The position numbers were made by a program, and so were the translations under genes. Source: Pantoea sp. BAV 3049 (GTDB lineage: Bacteria > Pseudomonadota > Gammaproteobacteria > Enterobacterales > Enterobacteriaceae). Taken from it: a stretch of 64,000 nt of DNA. Position 1 is the first letter of the stretch; every line of letters begins with the position of its first letter. Below the pieces are notes generated by a model. It saw only the letters and a program-made list of their open reading frames with translations. It did not search any database and had not been told where the DNA came from. The stretch is taken from contig NZ_WHOY01000031.1 in assembly GCF_009765445.1 (NCBI RefSeq), positions 1,242,959 to 1,306,958 on the forward strand. The letters are read 5' to 3'. Positions 27,629 through 37,792 of this stretch are shown piece after piece.

Positions 27629-27647
27629 TGTAACCAGGCGGGTTACA
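27629..27647. promoter_or_regulatory. palindrome upstream of the microcin-like gene
   Basis: TGTAACC-AGGCG-GGTTACA has perfect 7-bp arms, 40 bp before the bacteriocin-like gene. It could be an operator. It does not fit the TyrR box, whose spacing is six. Confidence 0.35.
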
Positions 27648-27686
27648 AATCAGTCTCTTCAACAGGGAATATAAGGAAATTATAAA

Positions 27687-27947
27687 ATGAGAGAATTGAC
27701 TACACAGGAAATTGAAGTTGTTAGCGGCGCAGGCCTGTTCCGCGATCTGACTGGCTGGGCAGGACAACAGGCAGGCGGCTTTATCGGACAGGCACTTGGT
27801 AGTCTGGTGATGATTCCAGTTGTTACCACTGTGGTTTCCAACATTACTGGCTATATCGGTAAGCAAGTCGGCGGCTTTATTGGTGATGCTTTTGGATCGC
27901 TGGTTGAAGGCCTTTTCGGCGGCAACGATGAAACACCTTCAGCCTGA
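27687..27947 (+). CDS. microcin/bacteriocin-like peptide with double-glycine-type leader
   Basis: An 86-residue peptide starting MRELTTQEIEVVSGAG, which fits the leader of class II microcins and other double-glycine peptides (compare MRTLTLNELDSVSGG of microcin V), with GA at the cleavage site. The remainder is very glycine-rich and amphipathic or hydrophobic, with two related halves (QQAGGFIGQALGSLV and KQVGGFIGDAFGSLV). This suggests a membrane-active peptide. AAGGAAATTATAAA precedes the ATG. No immunity gene or peptidase-ABC exporter is nearby, so export would need a system elsewhere. A decayed second copy follows. Confidence 0.65.
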   Translation: MRELTTQEIEVVSGAGLFRDLTGWAGQQAGGFIGQALGSLVMIPVVTTVVSNITGYIGKQVGGFIGDAFGSLVEGLFGGNDETPSA

Positions 27948-27984
27948 TTTTAAGCGCTGTTAATCAAATCCACCGGCAGTAACA

Positions 27985-28121
27985 AAGATAGTTTCGAGCG
28001 TCACCGGAGCTATCGGAAATAAAAATCGGTGGATTTATTGGTGACAGTATTGGTGCATTTATCGGAGTTTTTTTTTGATGGCAATAGCACGGACACTGGA
28101 ACCGACACGCCTTCAGAATAA
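27985..28121 (+). pseudogene. decayed duplicate of the microcin-like gene (C-terminal part)
   Basis: With two frame changes the DNA encodes VSSVTGAIGNK, then IGGFIGDSIGAFIGVFF, then DGNSTDTGTDTPSE and a TAA at 28119-28121. This parallels VSNITGYIGKQ, VGGFIGDAFGSLVEGLF and GGNDETPSA of the intact gene. The second frame change lies in a run of eight T residues. No start codon or leader is preserved. Confidence 0.6.
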
Positions 28122-28184
28122 ATAGTCACAGCTGCTAAGTGATATATCCAATTGGCTGGATGTATCACTCATCATTGATGGGCA

Positions 28185-29039
28185 TTACACAAGAGCACCG
28201 TAAATAGTGAGCAACGCCACCACCACCACGATCACCAGTGAAACTTTCTTCGCCAGTGAAACAGCCACACGCGGTGTTTCCACCTTATCCGTATGTGGAT
28301 CCCGCGCCAGTGAGAACTGTGCAAGACGGGTAAGCACCTGATATTGCGAAGTATGCCGGTCGCCCAGCGATGCAAACCAGGCGGGCAGCGCACGCTCACC
28401 ATGACCCAGGAGGGCATAAGCCACGCCAACCAGACGCACTGGTATCCAGTCGATTACGTGGAGGATGGCATCAACTCCAGACTGTGAGCGCTCCAGCGGA
28501 GAGTAATGACGGGCCAGCCAGCTCTGCCAGGCTCGTAAGAATGCGTATCCCACCAGTAAAACCGGACCACACGGCCCCCCCATCACAAACCAGAACAGCG
28601 GCGCCAGATAGAAACGAAAGTTAATCCACAGCAGAGCATTTTGCAGCTCGCAAAGATACTCGCGTTCATTACACTCCACCGGCAGGCCGTGGATCAGCGT
28701 CAGCTCTTCCGCCATCGCGGTATGGGCTGCAGTATCGTTATGGCTGGCCGCCTTAAGATAAGCATGATAATGCAGGCGCACAGACCCCGCCCCAATACAC
28801 AGCAGGCCCACACCAATCCAGAAAATCAGCAGCAGAAGCCCAAAGAATAATCCTTTCAGTGCCTGCAGACACAGCGCCACTACCACCATAGCCACCAGCG
28901 TCATCAGCACAGTCCGGAGCATTGAAAAATGCTTACGTCTGCGGAAAAAACCAGCCAGATGATGATCCAGCTGCCAGTGCTCACCCATTTTAAACAGGCG
29001 TTCCCAGCCTAATACCAACAACAAACTAAAAAGCGTCAT
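28185..29039 (-). CDS. ampE: beta-lactamase regulatory protein AmpE
   Basis: A 284-residue inner-membrane protein (E. coli AmpE 284 aa) with four predicted transmembrane segments. It begins [20 protein letters not shown], with [20 protein letters not shown] in the middle. It is encoded 5 bp after ampD in the conserved ampDE operon. Its role is unclear; it has been proposed as a sensory or transport partner in peptidoglycan-linked ampC induction. Confidence 0.95.
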   Translation of the reverse strand: MTLFSLLLVLGWERLFKMGEHWQLDHHLAGFFRRRKHFSMLRTVLMTLVAMVVVALCLQALKGLFFGLLLLIFWIGVGLLCIGAGSVRLHYHAYLKAASHNDTAAHTAMAEELTLIHGLPVECNEREYLCELQNALLWINFRFYLAPLFWFVMGGPCGPVLLVGYAFLRAWQSWLARHYSPLERSQSGVDAILHVIDWIPVRLVGVAYALLGHGERALPAWFASLGDRHTSQYQVLTRLAQFSLARDPHTDKVETPRVAVSLAKKVSLVIVVVVALLTIYGALV

Positions 29040-29044
29040 GCCTG

Positions 29045-29611
29045 TTACTCCTGCTCTGGCGTGGCACCGGGCTGACCCAGCGCACCCCGAAATCTTACCC
29101 AGTCAAATGCCGGACCAGGATCGGTCTTTCTTTCCGGCGCAATATCACTATGCCCGGTCATGTGTTCAGTCATTTGCGGATAGTGCTCAGTCAGTAAACG
29201 GGTTACCTCTTCCAGCGCCTGGTACTGCGCATCGGTATAGGGCAGCGTATCCGTCCCCTCCAGCTCGATGCCAATTGAAAAGTCGTTACAGGCTTCGCGG
29301 CCCTGATAACAGGAAATGCCCGCATGCCAGGCTCGCTGATGGAAAGGAACATACTGAACGATTTCGCCATCGCGGCGGATCAGGCAGTGAGCAGAAACCC
29401 GCAAATGAGCAATACCGGCAAAATAGGGATCGGCTTCGGGATCGAGAGTGCCGGTAAACAACGCATCAATCCATGGACCGCCAAATTTTCCCGGCGGCAG
29501 GCTGATGTTGTGGATCACCAGCAGCGTTGGCGTTTCATTATCGGGGCGCTCGTTGAAATGGGGAGAAGGCACCCGTTTCACTCCGTGGATCCACCCTGCT
29601 TGCAGCTGCAT
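29045..29611 (-). CDS. ampD: 1,6-anhydro-N-acetylmuramyl-L-alanine amidase AmpD
   Basis: The cytoplasmic zinc amidase removes the stem peptide from recycled anhydro-muropeptides and thereby limits ampC induction. It is 188 residues with the amidase_2 fold. Zinc ligands are visible in [19 protein letters not shown] and DPGPAFDW, and [17 protein letters not shown] contains the catalytic region. The ATG at 29611 ([10 protein letters not shown]) follows AAAGGAGAG with 8-base spacing and was preferred over 29629. It forms an operon with ampE. Confidence 0.96.
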   Translation of the reverse strand: MQLQAGWIHGVKRVPSPHFNERPDNETPTLLVIHNISLPPGKFGGPWIDALFTGTLDPEADPYFAGIAHLRVSAHCLIRRDGEIVQYVPFHQRAWHAGISCYQGREACNDFSIGIELEGTDTLPYTDAQYQALEEVTRLLTEHYPQMTEHMTGHSDIAPERKTDPGPAFDWVRFRGALGQPGATPEQE

Positions 29612-29762
29612 GCTCTGCTCTCCTTTCATAAAGATTTCATCAGAGTAGCATGATTCTCTTTTTCGGAAAGCACATTGCGTGGCCGGAAAAAATCGCCCGG
29701 AAAAATTTTTTCTTTTTTTTGCATCCAGTTTGCCCCCTCATCCGTAAATAGCTTTGTGAGGC

Positions 29763-29993
29763 AATGTTGCCTTCCCTACTCCACAAGGAATGCCCCTGGT
29801 GGCTGCCGTTAAAGCTGCCGGCCTGGTCGATACGTTGCAAGGCAAGGGGCCGTTCACCGTCTTCGCCCCCACTAACGAAGCCTTTGCCAAACTTCCAGCG
29901 GGTACGGTAGATAACCTGCTGAAGCCGGAGAATAAGCCCATGCTGACCAGCGTGCTCACCTACCATGTGGTGGCTGGCAAGCCGCAGACAAAC
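29763..29993 (+). pseudogene. fasciclin-domain protein fragment
   Basis: The plus strand encodes [20 protein letters not shown], then [20 protein letters not shown] and [13 protein letters not shown]. This is the first half of a fasciclin (FAS1) domain, including the H1 and YH motifs. Both ends are missing: there is no signal peptide upstream, and homology ends abruptly at about 29985. It lies between the divergent ampD and nadC, which are adjacent in E. coli, so it is a remnant of an acquired or deleted gene. Confidence 0.75.
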
Positions 29994-30000
29994 AGGCTAG

Positions 30001-30930
<930 letters not shown>

Positions 30931-30948
30931 GTTGCCCTTTTATACCCC

Positions 30949-30978
30949 ACGCCATCCATTAAGTGATGGCGTTTTTCT
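30949..30978 (+). terminator. rho-independent terminator of nadC
   Basis: ACGCCATC-CATTAAGT-GATGGCGT followed by TTTTCTTT, 18 bp after the nadC stop codon. Confidence 0.85.
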
Positions 30979-31139
30979 TTCTTTACCACCATCTTGCGAG
31001 CCGCTTTCAGGTGGCAATGTATGCTCATGCAACGCGCTGAAATTCTCTCCATACCGGCTCGGGAAACTGATTTTGCCTGCTGTTCAGTGATAATGGCTGG
31101 CGCTACCTTGCAGACCTCTACACCACAAGGAGGTCTGAT

Positions 31140-31592
31140 ATGGAATACCAGCAAGGATTTACCCTGATTGAACTGATGATTGTGATTGCCATCATCGCCA
31201 TCCTCAGCGCGATTGGGCTGCCCGCTTACCAGGGCTATCTGCAGAAAGCCGCTCTGACCGACATGTTGCAAACGGCTATGCCGTTCAAAACGTCCGTTGA
31301 AATATGTGCAATTGAACAGGGAGGAACCGGGAGCTGCAGTGAAGGTAGTCATGGCATTCCTGCCGGTAAAGGGTCCCGCTACGTCTCTGCGGTGACTGTC
31401 GAGGCCGGAGCAGTGACCCTGACCGGGCAGGAGAGCCTGAACGGTCTGAAGGTTACCATGCAACCAGTCTGGGATGGCGCAGAAGGGCAAATGAGCTGGC
31501 AGCGCAGCTGCGCCTCCTCACAGTCAGGGCTGAAAGAAGCCTGCGAAAACGTCTTCCGTTTTGCCGATCTTGCCAGCGGGAGTCACCCATGA
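31140..31592 (+). CDS. ppdD: type IV major pilin PpdD
   Basis: A 150-residue type IVa prepilin. The short leader MEYQQG is cut before the N-methylated Phe of FTLIELMIVIAIIAILSAIG. The rest matches E. coli PpdD in LPAYQGYLQKAALTDMLQTA, RYVSAVTV and LTGQESLNGL. A disulfide-forming cysteine pair near the C-terminus (RSCASS, EACENVF) is retained. A perfect AAGGAGGT site precedes it. It overlaps hofB by 4 bp. In E. coli this locus is Sxy/CRP-regulated; only half of a CRP-S-like site (TCTTGCGA, 30992-30999) is visible here. Confidence 0.95.
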   Translation: MEYQQGFTLIELMIVIAIIAILSAIGLPAYQGYLQKAALTDMLQTAMPFKTSVEICAIEQGGTGSCSEGSHGIPAGKGSRYVSAVTVEAGAVTLTGQESLNGLKVTMQPVWDGAEGQMSWQRSCASSQSGLKEACENVFRFADLASGSHP

Positions 31593-32995
31593 TCACTTCA
31601 TCCACACGGCGTGCCGTCGAAACCATCTGCCAGCAAAATCAGGCAGTGATCCTGAACTTTACTGCTGAGCGGTTGAATATTGCTTCGGCGACCGCCCTCC
31701 CACAGGAGATCATGGCAGCACTTCGTTTTGCGGCTCATTGCACCATTGATGTTGAATACTGGCCACCTGCGCGGCTTGAACATTTCCGCAATGAACAGGC
31801 CCAGTCTTCCGGCACCAGCCAGACCGAAGCGGCTGCGGGAAACAGCGAAACGGCGACGGAACGGATTGATCACCTGCTTTTTTTAGCGATTCAGCAACGG
31901 GCCTCGGACGTGCATATTGAGCCGCAGGCAGAAGGCCTGCGCATTCGCTTTCGGGTGGATGGCGTGCTGCAAAGCGTTCCGTCCGTTTTCAGCGACAATG
32001 GCAACGCGCTGCTGGCCCGACTGAAAATTCTGGCCAGTCTGGATATCGCCGAGCGTCGGATGCCACAGGACGGGCAGTTTACGCTGACGTTAAGAGGAAA
32101 GCAGGCTTCCTTTCGCCTCTCCACGCTGCAAACCGGCTTTGGCGAGAAAGCCGTTATCCGCCTGCTGCAAAACGAAACTCAGTCGGTGGCTATGGAAAAT
32201 CTGGGAATGCCGCCAGCTTCCCTCCGGCGATTCCGTGAGGCACTGGCGCGACCGCAGGGGCTGATCCTGGTAACCGGCCCCACAGGGAGTGGCAAAACCT
32301 TTACCCTCTACAGCGGGCTGAGTTCGCTTAACGATCCCTGCCGCAACTTATGCAGCGTGGAAGATCCCATTGAGATCCCACTGGCTGGCGTCAATCAGAC
32401 CCAGATCCACCCCAAAGCAGGGCTGGACTTTAATCGTGTCCTGCGTGCACTGCTGCGTCAGGATCCTGATGTGATTATGATTGGCGAAATCCGCGATGCC
32501 GAAACGGCAGAGATTGCCATTAAAGCGGCGCAAACGGGCCATCTGGTCCTCTCCACGCTGCATACCAATTCCACCACGGAAACGCTCACGCGGCTGGGAC
32601 AGATTGGCATCCCTGGCTATTTACTGGCTTCGGCTCTGAAACTGGTGATTGCCCAACGTCTGATTCGTCGTCTCTGCCCACACTGTCGCCAGCCTGGAGA
32701 AGCCCTGGCCCACTTCCCGAGAACTTTGTGGCCCGGTACGGTCAAAACCTGGCGGGCCGTGGGATGTGAACGTTGTTACTCCGGTTATTACGGGCGGCTG
32801 GCGCTCTTTGAACTACTGCCGATCACTGCTCCACTGCAAAACGCCATTGCTGCGGACTGCTCACACGAAAAACTGCTGGAGCTGACACAACGGCAGGGAT
32901 TCAATTCTTTATTCGTTGAGGGACTGCACTGTGTTAATCGGGGTGATACCACGCTGGCAGAGCTGAATCGCATTGTAGGAACAGAGGATGGCTGA
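31589..32995 (+). CDS. hofB: type IV pilus assembly ATPase HofB (PilB-like)
   Basis: A 468-residue GspE/PilB-family ATPase energising pilin polymerisation. Walker A is GPTGSGKTFTLYSGL, the Asp box and Walker B are DPDVIMIGEIRDAETAEIAI, and the His box is GHLVLSTLHTN. A tetracysteine zinc site is visible as CPHC and CERC near 370-400. It overlaps ppdD by 4 bp and hofC by 8 bp, giving one ppdD-hofB-hofC operon. Confidence 0.95.
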   Translation: MITSSTRRAVETICQQNQAVILNFTAERLNIASATALPQEIMAALRFAAHCTIDVEYWPPARLEHFRNEQAQSSGTSQTEAAAGNSETATERIDHLLFLAIQQRASDVHIEPQAEGLRIRFRVDGVLQSVPSVFSDNGNALLARLKILASLDIAERRMPQDGQFTLTLRGKQASFRLSTLQTGFGEKAVIRLLQNETQSVAMENLGMPPASLRRFREALARPQGLILVTGPTGSGKTFTLYSGLSSLNDPCRNLCSVEDPIEIPLAGVNQTQIHPKAGLDFNRVLRALLRQDPDVIMIGEIRDAETAEIAIKAAQTGHLVLSTLHTNSTTETLTRLGQIGIPGYLLASALKLVIAQRLIRRLCPHCRQPGEALAHFPRTLWPGTVKTWRAVGCERCYSGYYGRLALFELLPITAPLQNAIAADCSHEKLLELTQRQGFNSLFVEGLHCVNRGDTTLAELNRIVGTEDG

Positions 32996-34187
32996 TCCGC
33001 TTCTGTTCCGCTGGCAAGCGGTCAGCGCTGACGGGCAGTTAAGGCAGGGGGCATTTTTCTGCCTTAACCGTCAGGAGGCTATGGAGCGACTGGTCGCGAG
33101 GGATTTTCTTCCCCTGCAGCTGACAGCAGGGCGGCGTTATCGTGCCAGAGACTGGAAATGGCAGGATAAGATCACCCTCTTCCGCCAGCTTGCCACGCTG
33201 CTCAGGGCGGGGATGACGCTTTCTGCCAGCCTGCAACTGGCCGGTGAAGGACACAGCGAACCGGGCTGGCAGGCCTTGCTCGGCTATATCCAGCAGCGCG
33301 TGACCGGGGGGACGCCCTTTTCACAGGCACTGGCGGAGTGGCCTACTGTCTTCCCGGCCCTGTTTCCTGCTCTGATGCAGACAGGAGAGCTGACCGGGCA
33401 GATGGACGAATGCTGCCTGCAGCTAGCCAGCCAACAGGAAAAGCAACGGTTGCTGCAAAAGAAGCTGGTTAAAGCTCTGCGCTACCCGCTGTTTGTACTG
33501 GCGATCGCTCTGCTGGTCAGCATCGGGATGCTGCTCTTTGTCCTGCCGGAGTTCGTTGCCATCTAACAGGCTTTTGATGCTCCCCTGCCTTTGTTCACCA
33601 CCGCAGTGATCTCGCTTTCCCAGAATATGCAGGAATATGGACCGATTCTGCTGCCCGTGGGGCTTACCGCGATCTGTGGCTGGCGATGGCAAACGCGCCG
33701 TTCTCCCGACTGGCAGCGCTGGCACCAGCGGGGATTGCTGAAGCTTCCGTTAATTGGCGAGCTGTTCCGCGATGGCCAACTGAGCAAAATATTTATGACC
33801 CTGGCGTTAACTCAGCAAGCGGGCCTGACACTGCTGCAAAGTTTACAGGCGGTGGAAAAGACCCTGGGTCAGAGACTTTGGCAGGAAGCGATTGCCGGAC
33901 TACAGCAACACATCTCCGGAGGCAATCCTCTGCATCAGGCTCTGGCCGGGCATCCGCTGTTCACGCCTTTAAGCTTTCAGTTGATTAAAGTGGGGGAAGA
34001 AGCCGGATCGTTAGACAGCATGCTGTCCCGGTTAGGAGAACTTTACGAAAATGCCACGCATGAACGGGCGGATAATCTGGCTGCGGCGCTGGAACCGCTG
34101 ATGATGGTAGTGACCGGGGGAATAGTCGGTACGCTGGTGATTGCCATGTATCTGCCAATCTTTAATCTGGGTGAAGCTCTGGGTTAA
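32988..34187 (+). pseudogene. hofC: type IV pilus inner-membrane protein HofC with an in-frame stop
   Basis: Two open parts (32988-33563 and 33567-34187) lie in the same frame and together give a 399-codon GspF/PilC-type platform protein. A single TAA at 33564-33566 interrupts it. The residues around it, FVLPEFVAI-stop-QAFDAPLP, align with E. coli FVLPEFVAIYKTFNTPLP, so the stop sits at the tyrosine codon; one base change (TAT or TAC to TAA) explains it. Both T2SSF domains are otherwise open (FRQLATLLRAGMTLSASLQL, then SKIFMTLALTQQAGLTLLQS). Either pilus assembly from this locus is lost or the base is a sequencing error. Confidence 0.85.
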
Positions 34188-34189
34188 AA

Positions 34190-34216
34190 GCCCACCCCGC
34201 AGAGGGCGGGATGGGC
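34190..34216 (-). terminator. rho-independent terminator of guaC
   Basis: GCCCACCCCGC and GCGGGATGGGC pair with one mismatch around AGAGG. On the minus strand the stem is followed by TTTT. It lies between the convergent hofC and guaC and may work for both. Confidence 0.7.
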
Positions 34217-34246
34217 AACGGAGACTGGCTGAGCAACGGCTGGCGC

Positions 34247-35287
34247 TTAGCGGTTAAACACCCTGTTTTCCTGCTCTGCCACGCGGATAAATGTGGTGCG
34301 CTTGGTCAGCTCTTTCAGCCGCTCGGCCCCAACATAGGTACAGGCTGAACGCAGGCCACCGAGAATATCGCGGGCAGTGGTGTCCACCGGGCCACGAACG
34401 GGCAGCTTAACCGTTTTACCTTCTGCTGCGCGATAGCCTGCCACGCCGCCCACATGGCGGTTCATGGCCGACTCTGAGCTCATGCCGTAGAACAGCATAA
34501 ACTGCTCACCATTTTCTTCAACGATAGTGCCTTCACACTCATCGTGCGCTGCCAGCATCCCCCCCAGCATTACAAAATCAGCACCGCCGCCGAACGCTTT
34601 GGCCACGTCACCCGGTACCGAGCAGCCACCATCGCTGACAATCTGGCCGCCAAGACCATGAGCAGCATCGGCACATTCGATCACCGCAGAAAGCTGAGGA
34701 TAGCCCACACCGGTTTTAACCCTGGTGGTGCAGACGGAACCCGGGCCAATGCCTACTTTAACGATGTCCGCGCCGGAGAGGATCAGCTCCTCAACCATTT
34801 CGCCAGTCACCACATTTCCGGCACAGATGGTTTTCCCCGGGCAGGCTTCACGGGCGCGCTTCAGGAAATCTACAAAATGCTCGGAGTAACCGTTAGCCAC
34901 ATCAATACAGATAAAATTGAGTGCCGGGGAGAGTGCCAGAATCTGCTGCATCTTGATGAAATCAGCTTCAGAGGTACCGGTAGAAACCATCACGTGCTTC
35001 AGCACGCTTTCGGGCACGCGGGAGATAAACGCCTGCCACTGCGCCACATTGTAATGTTTATGAACGGCGGTAAGCACATCGAAAGAGGCCAGCGCCTCTG
35101 CCATGCTGAAGGTGCCAACGGTGTCCATATTCGCGGCAATAATCGGCACACCTGACCAGGCAACGCCGGAATGTTTGAAGGTGAACTGACGGTTCAGCTC
35201 TACCTGTGAGCGGCTTTTCAGCGTGGAACGCTTTGGCCGGATCAGAACATCTTTAAAACCTAACTTAATATCTTCTTCAATACGCAT
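34247..35287 (-). CDS. guaC: GMP reductase
   Basis: Reductively deaminates GMP to IMP with NADPH, for guanine salvage. It has 346 residues and the IMPDH/GMPR barrel. The catalytic cysteine is in [20 protein letters not shown], with phosphate-binding [20 protein letters not shown] and [13 protein letters not shown] downstream. It begins [20 protein letters not shown], as in E. coli. It is transcribed divergently from coaE. No PurR or CRP site was identified with confidence in the 245-bp gap. Confidence 0.97.
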   Translation of the reverse strand: MRIEEDIKLGFKDVLIRPKRSTLKSRSQVELNRQFTFKHSGVAWSGVPIIAANMDTVGTFSMAEALASFDVLTAVHKHYNVAQWQAFISRVPESVLKHVMVSTGTSEADFIKMQQILALSPALNFICIDVANGYSEHFVDFLKRAREACPGKTICAGNVVTGEMVEELILSGADIVKVGIGPGSVCTTRVKTGVGYPQLSAVIECADAAHGLGGQIVSDGGCSVPGDVAKAFGGGADFVMLGGMLAAHDECEGTIVEENGEQFMLFYGMSSESAMNRHVGGVAGYRAAEGKTVKLPVRGPVDTTARDILGGLRSACTYVGAERLKELTKRTTFIRVAEQENRVFNR

Positions 35288-35532
35288 AAATCACTTCCTG
35301 GTTGATGGCGCAAATCTGACGATCGGGCGCTGCTGCCAGCTCCAGTGAAGCTATCATACGCGGTAAAAACGCGCCGACAAGACTGCGAAAACAGGTTTAT
35401 TTACGCTACAATCGCATAAATTTATCCGACACTCTGTGATGTGATCTGTGCCTCATTATTCCCGCAAGCTTCGCAGCGGGCGATCGCAGCAAAGATTGAT
35501 GGCACTGGTCAGTACCGTAAGAAAAGAGGCTT

Positions 35533-36144
35533 ATGCGCTATACTGTTGCGCTGACCGGCGGGATCGGCAGCGGAAAAACGACCATTGCCAATGCCTTTGC
35601 CGCACGTGGCGTGGACATTGTCGACGCCGATATCATCGCGCGACAGGTAGTGGAACCGGGAAAACCGGCTCTGGCCGCTATCCATGATAAGTTTGGTGGG
35701 GATGTATTACAGAAAGATGGCACGCTGAACCGGGCGGCTTTACGGCAGCGCATCTTCTCCTCGCCTCTGGATAAAACCTGGCTTAATGCCCTGTTGCACC
35801 CCCTGATCCACGCAGAAACTCACCGCCAGCTGGCGCTGACTCAATCCGCATGGTGTTTATGGGTGGTACCGCTGCTGGTTGAAAATAATTTACAGCACCT
35901 GGCGAACCGGGTGCTGGTAGTGGACGTCGATCGCGACACGCAGCTGAGACGTACCATGGCCAGGGACGGGATCGGCCGCGAACAGGCTGAGCATATTCTG
36001 GCTGCACAGGCAACGCGCGAACAGCGACTTGCCGTGGCCGATGACATTATTGATAACGGCGGGTCACCAGATGATGTGGCCGCGCGAGTTGCTCTGCTGG
36101 ACCAGCGTTACCGCCAGCTTGCCGGGGCAACAGACCAGGATTAA
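35533..36144 (+). CDS. coaE: dephospho-CoA kinase
   Basis: Phosphorylates dephospho-CoA at the 3' hydroxyl, the last step of coenzyme A synthesis. It has 203 residues (E. coli 206). Walker A is GGIGSGKTT at 9-17, and the [13 protein letters not shown] and HPLIHAE motifs are typical. The ATG follows AGAGGCTT. It starts an operon with zapD and yacG, with 4 bp between coaE and zapD. Confidence 0.97.
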   Translation: MRYTVALTGGIGSGKTTIANAFAARGVDIVDADIIARQVVEPGKPALAAIHDKFGGDVLQKDGTLNRAALRQRIFSSPLDKTWLNALLHPLIHAETHRQLALTQSAWCLWVVPLLVENNLQHLANRVLVVDVDRDTQLRRTMARDGIGREQAEHILAAQATREQRLAVADDIIDNGGSPDDVAARVALLDQRYRQLAGATDQD

Positions 36145-36148
36145 CAGC

Positions 36149-36892
36149 ATGAGCACAACCGTTTTATTTGAGTACCCTTTGAACGAAAAAATGCGCACCT
36201 GGCTGCGAATTGAATTCCTGCTCAGCCAGCTGGAGAGCAGCCGGACGATTACAGACCATCTGGGTGCTCTGACCTTTTTCCATAATGCAGCAGAGCTGTT
36301 AGACGTTTTTGAGCGCGGCGAATTACGTACCGAAATCGCCAAGGAGCTGGATAAGCAACAGCAGAAACTGCGCTCCTGGGCCGAGGTGCCGGGTGTGGAT
36401 ATGGAGCTGATTAACAGCCTGCGCGACAGCCTGAAATCCCGTTCTGCCACGCTGATGGCCGCACCGCGTATGGGCCAGCTGATGCGTGAAGATCGCCTGA
36501 TTGGGCTGGTTCGCCAGCGCCTGAGTATCCCAGGTGGCTGCTGCAGTTTTGATCTCCCCACATTACATATCTGGCTGCATATCGGGCAGGAAATGCGTGA
36601 TGCACAGGTGACGCAATGGATGGATTCCCTCGCCCCGATCCGTGACGCGCTGACGCTGATCCTCGATCTGATCCGCCAGTCTGGCGAATTTCGCAACCAC
36701 ACCAGCCTGAACGGCTTTTTCCAGGATAACGCCGAAGGCGCTGAGTTGTTACGCCTGCAGCTGCTGCTTGCCGACTCGCTCTATCCGCAGGTTTCCGGCC
36801 ATAAAAGCCGCTATGCCATCCGTTTTCTGCCGCTCGACAGCGAGCATGGCGAAGTGCCGGCGCGTCTCGATTTCCAACTGGCCTGCTGCTAA
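36149..36892 (+). CDS. zapD: cell division protein ZapD
   Basis: A 247-residue protein (E. coli ZapD 247) that crosslinks FtsZ filaments at the Z-ring. It begins [20 protein letters not shown] and has the helical-then-beta ZapD fold signature with [11 protein letters not shown] and [20 protein letters not shown]. The ATG at 36149 immediately follows coaE and matches the family start. A start inside coaE at 36029 would add 40 unrelated residues. Confidence 0.96.
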   Translation: MSTTVLFEYPLNEKMRTWLRIEFLLSQLESSRTITDHLGALTFFHNAAELLDVFERGELRTEIAKELDKQQQKLRSWAEVPGVDMELINSLRDSLKSRSATLMAAPRMGQLMREDRLIGLVRQRLSIPGGCCSFDLPTLHIWLHIGQEMRDAQVTQWMDSLAPIRDALTLILDLIRQSGEFRNHTSLNGFFQDNAEGAELLRLQLLLADSLYPQVSGHKSRYAIRFLPLDSEHGEVPARLDFQLACC

Positions 36893-36904
36893 GGTTTTTT
36901 GCTA

Positions 36905-37111
36905 ATGAATGATGAAGTAATGATTGTGCAATGCCCGACCTGTTCAAAAGATGTGATCTGGGATGAGCTGAGCCCCTGGCGTCCGTTCTGCAGCAAGCGC
37001 TGCCAGCTGATCGATCTGGGCGAATGGGCAAACGAAGAGAAACGGATTGCCAGCGAAGGCGAGCACTCAGAAAGCGATGACTGGAGCGAGCTGCCCAGGG
37101 ATCGCGATTAA
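36905..37111 (+). CDS. yacG: DNA gyrase inhibitor / zinc-binding protein YacG
   Basis: A small zinc-ribbon protein of 68 residues that in E. coli binds GyrB and inhibits DNA gyrase. The four zinc cysteines are in VQCPTCSKD and [11 protein letters not shown]. The acidic ESDDWSE tail is conserved. The ATG at 36905 is preferred to TTG 36899; ATG 36920 is another possibility. It is the last gene of coaE-zapD-yacG. Confidence 0.95.
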   Translation: MNDEVMIVQCPTCSKDVIWDELSPWRPFCSKRCQLIDLGEWANEEKRIASEGEHSESDDWSELPRDRD

Positions 37112-37166
37112 TCTGCGTCTGTCCCTTAACGGAAGCTGTCGCGCTTAAGCATTTTTAATCGCCTGA

Positions 37167-37189
37167 GCCCGCCAGTTTCTGTGGCGGGC
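37167..37189. terminator. hairpin between convergent yacG and mutT
   Basis: GCCCGCCA-GTTTCTG-TGGCGGGC is a perfect 8-bp stem with no adjacent T-run on either strand. It probably acts as a terminator or 3' end stabiliser for mutT. Confidence 0.5.
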
Positions 37190-37195
37190 AGTGCA

Positions 37196-37591
37196 TTACT
37201 CTGCTTCGGCCAGCAGGCGGGCCACAATCGGTACGTTAGCCGGTGGAAACTCTTCTGCCACCAAATCCTTTTGCGCAACCCAGCGCTGAGGCTGCCCTTC
37301 CCGTCCGTAAGGCTCGCCCTGCCAGTTTTCCACGATATAGAAATGCAGCGTCACCCGAAGCTGGCTGTCCGCATGTTCAGACTGGTCAAAAGCGACGGCG
37401 CTGGTGACTTCAATCCCGGTTTCTTCATACAGCTCGCGCTTCAGCGCCTGCTCCGGCGTTTCACCCGGTTCGATTTTTCCGCCAGGAAACTCCCACAGAT
37501 CGCCCATATGCGACTGAGCGGAACGCCTGGCCAGAAAGATATTCTGGTGTTGATCGCGGATTATGCCTACCGCCACTTGCAGATGCTTCAT
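37196..37591 (-). CDS. mutT: 8-oxo-dGTP diphosphatase MutT
   Basis: Hydrolyses 8-oxo-dGTP to prevent A:T to C:G transversions. It has 131 residues (E. coli 129), starting MKHLQVAVGIIRDQHQNIFL. The complete Nudix box is visible as GGKIEPGETPEQALKREL followed by YEETGIE. In E. coli it follows secA; here it is convergent with yacG and separated from secA by a prepilin peptidase gene. Confidence 0.96.
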   Translation of the reverse strand: MKHLQVAVGIIRDQHQNIFLARRSAQSHMGDLWEFPGGKIEPGETPEQALKRELYEETGIEVTSAVAFDQSEHADSQLRVTLHFYIVENWQGEPYGREGQPQRWVAQKDLVAEEFPPANVPIVARLLAEAE

Positions 37592-37792
37592 TCATTTTTT
37601 CTCTGAGAGACTTTACACCCCGCCACTATTCCAGCGTTCGCGTCTGATAACAAGTCAGAAACAGCCTCTTACGAGCCTCCCCGCAATTTTTTTATGCAAT
37701 ACCCTGCAATGAAGGATAGTCAGCGACGCCTCCCACTCCCGGGAGGTATAGTCGCCCCGGAAGTCACCGCCAGACCATTCAAAGGAGGGAAA

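Noticed and set aside
32988-34187. Two separate genes instead of one broken hofC
   Set aside because: The two parts are in the same frame across a single TAA and align end to end with one HofC protein.
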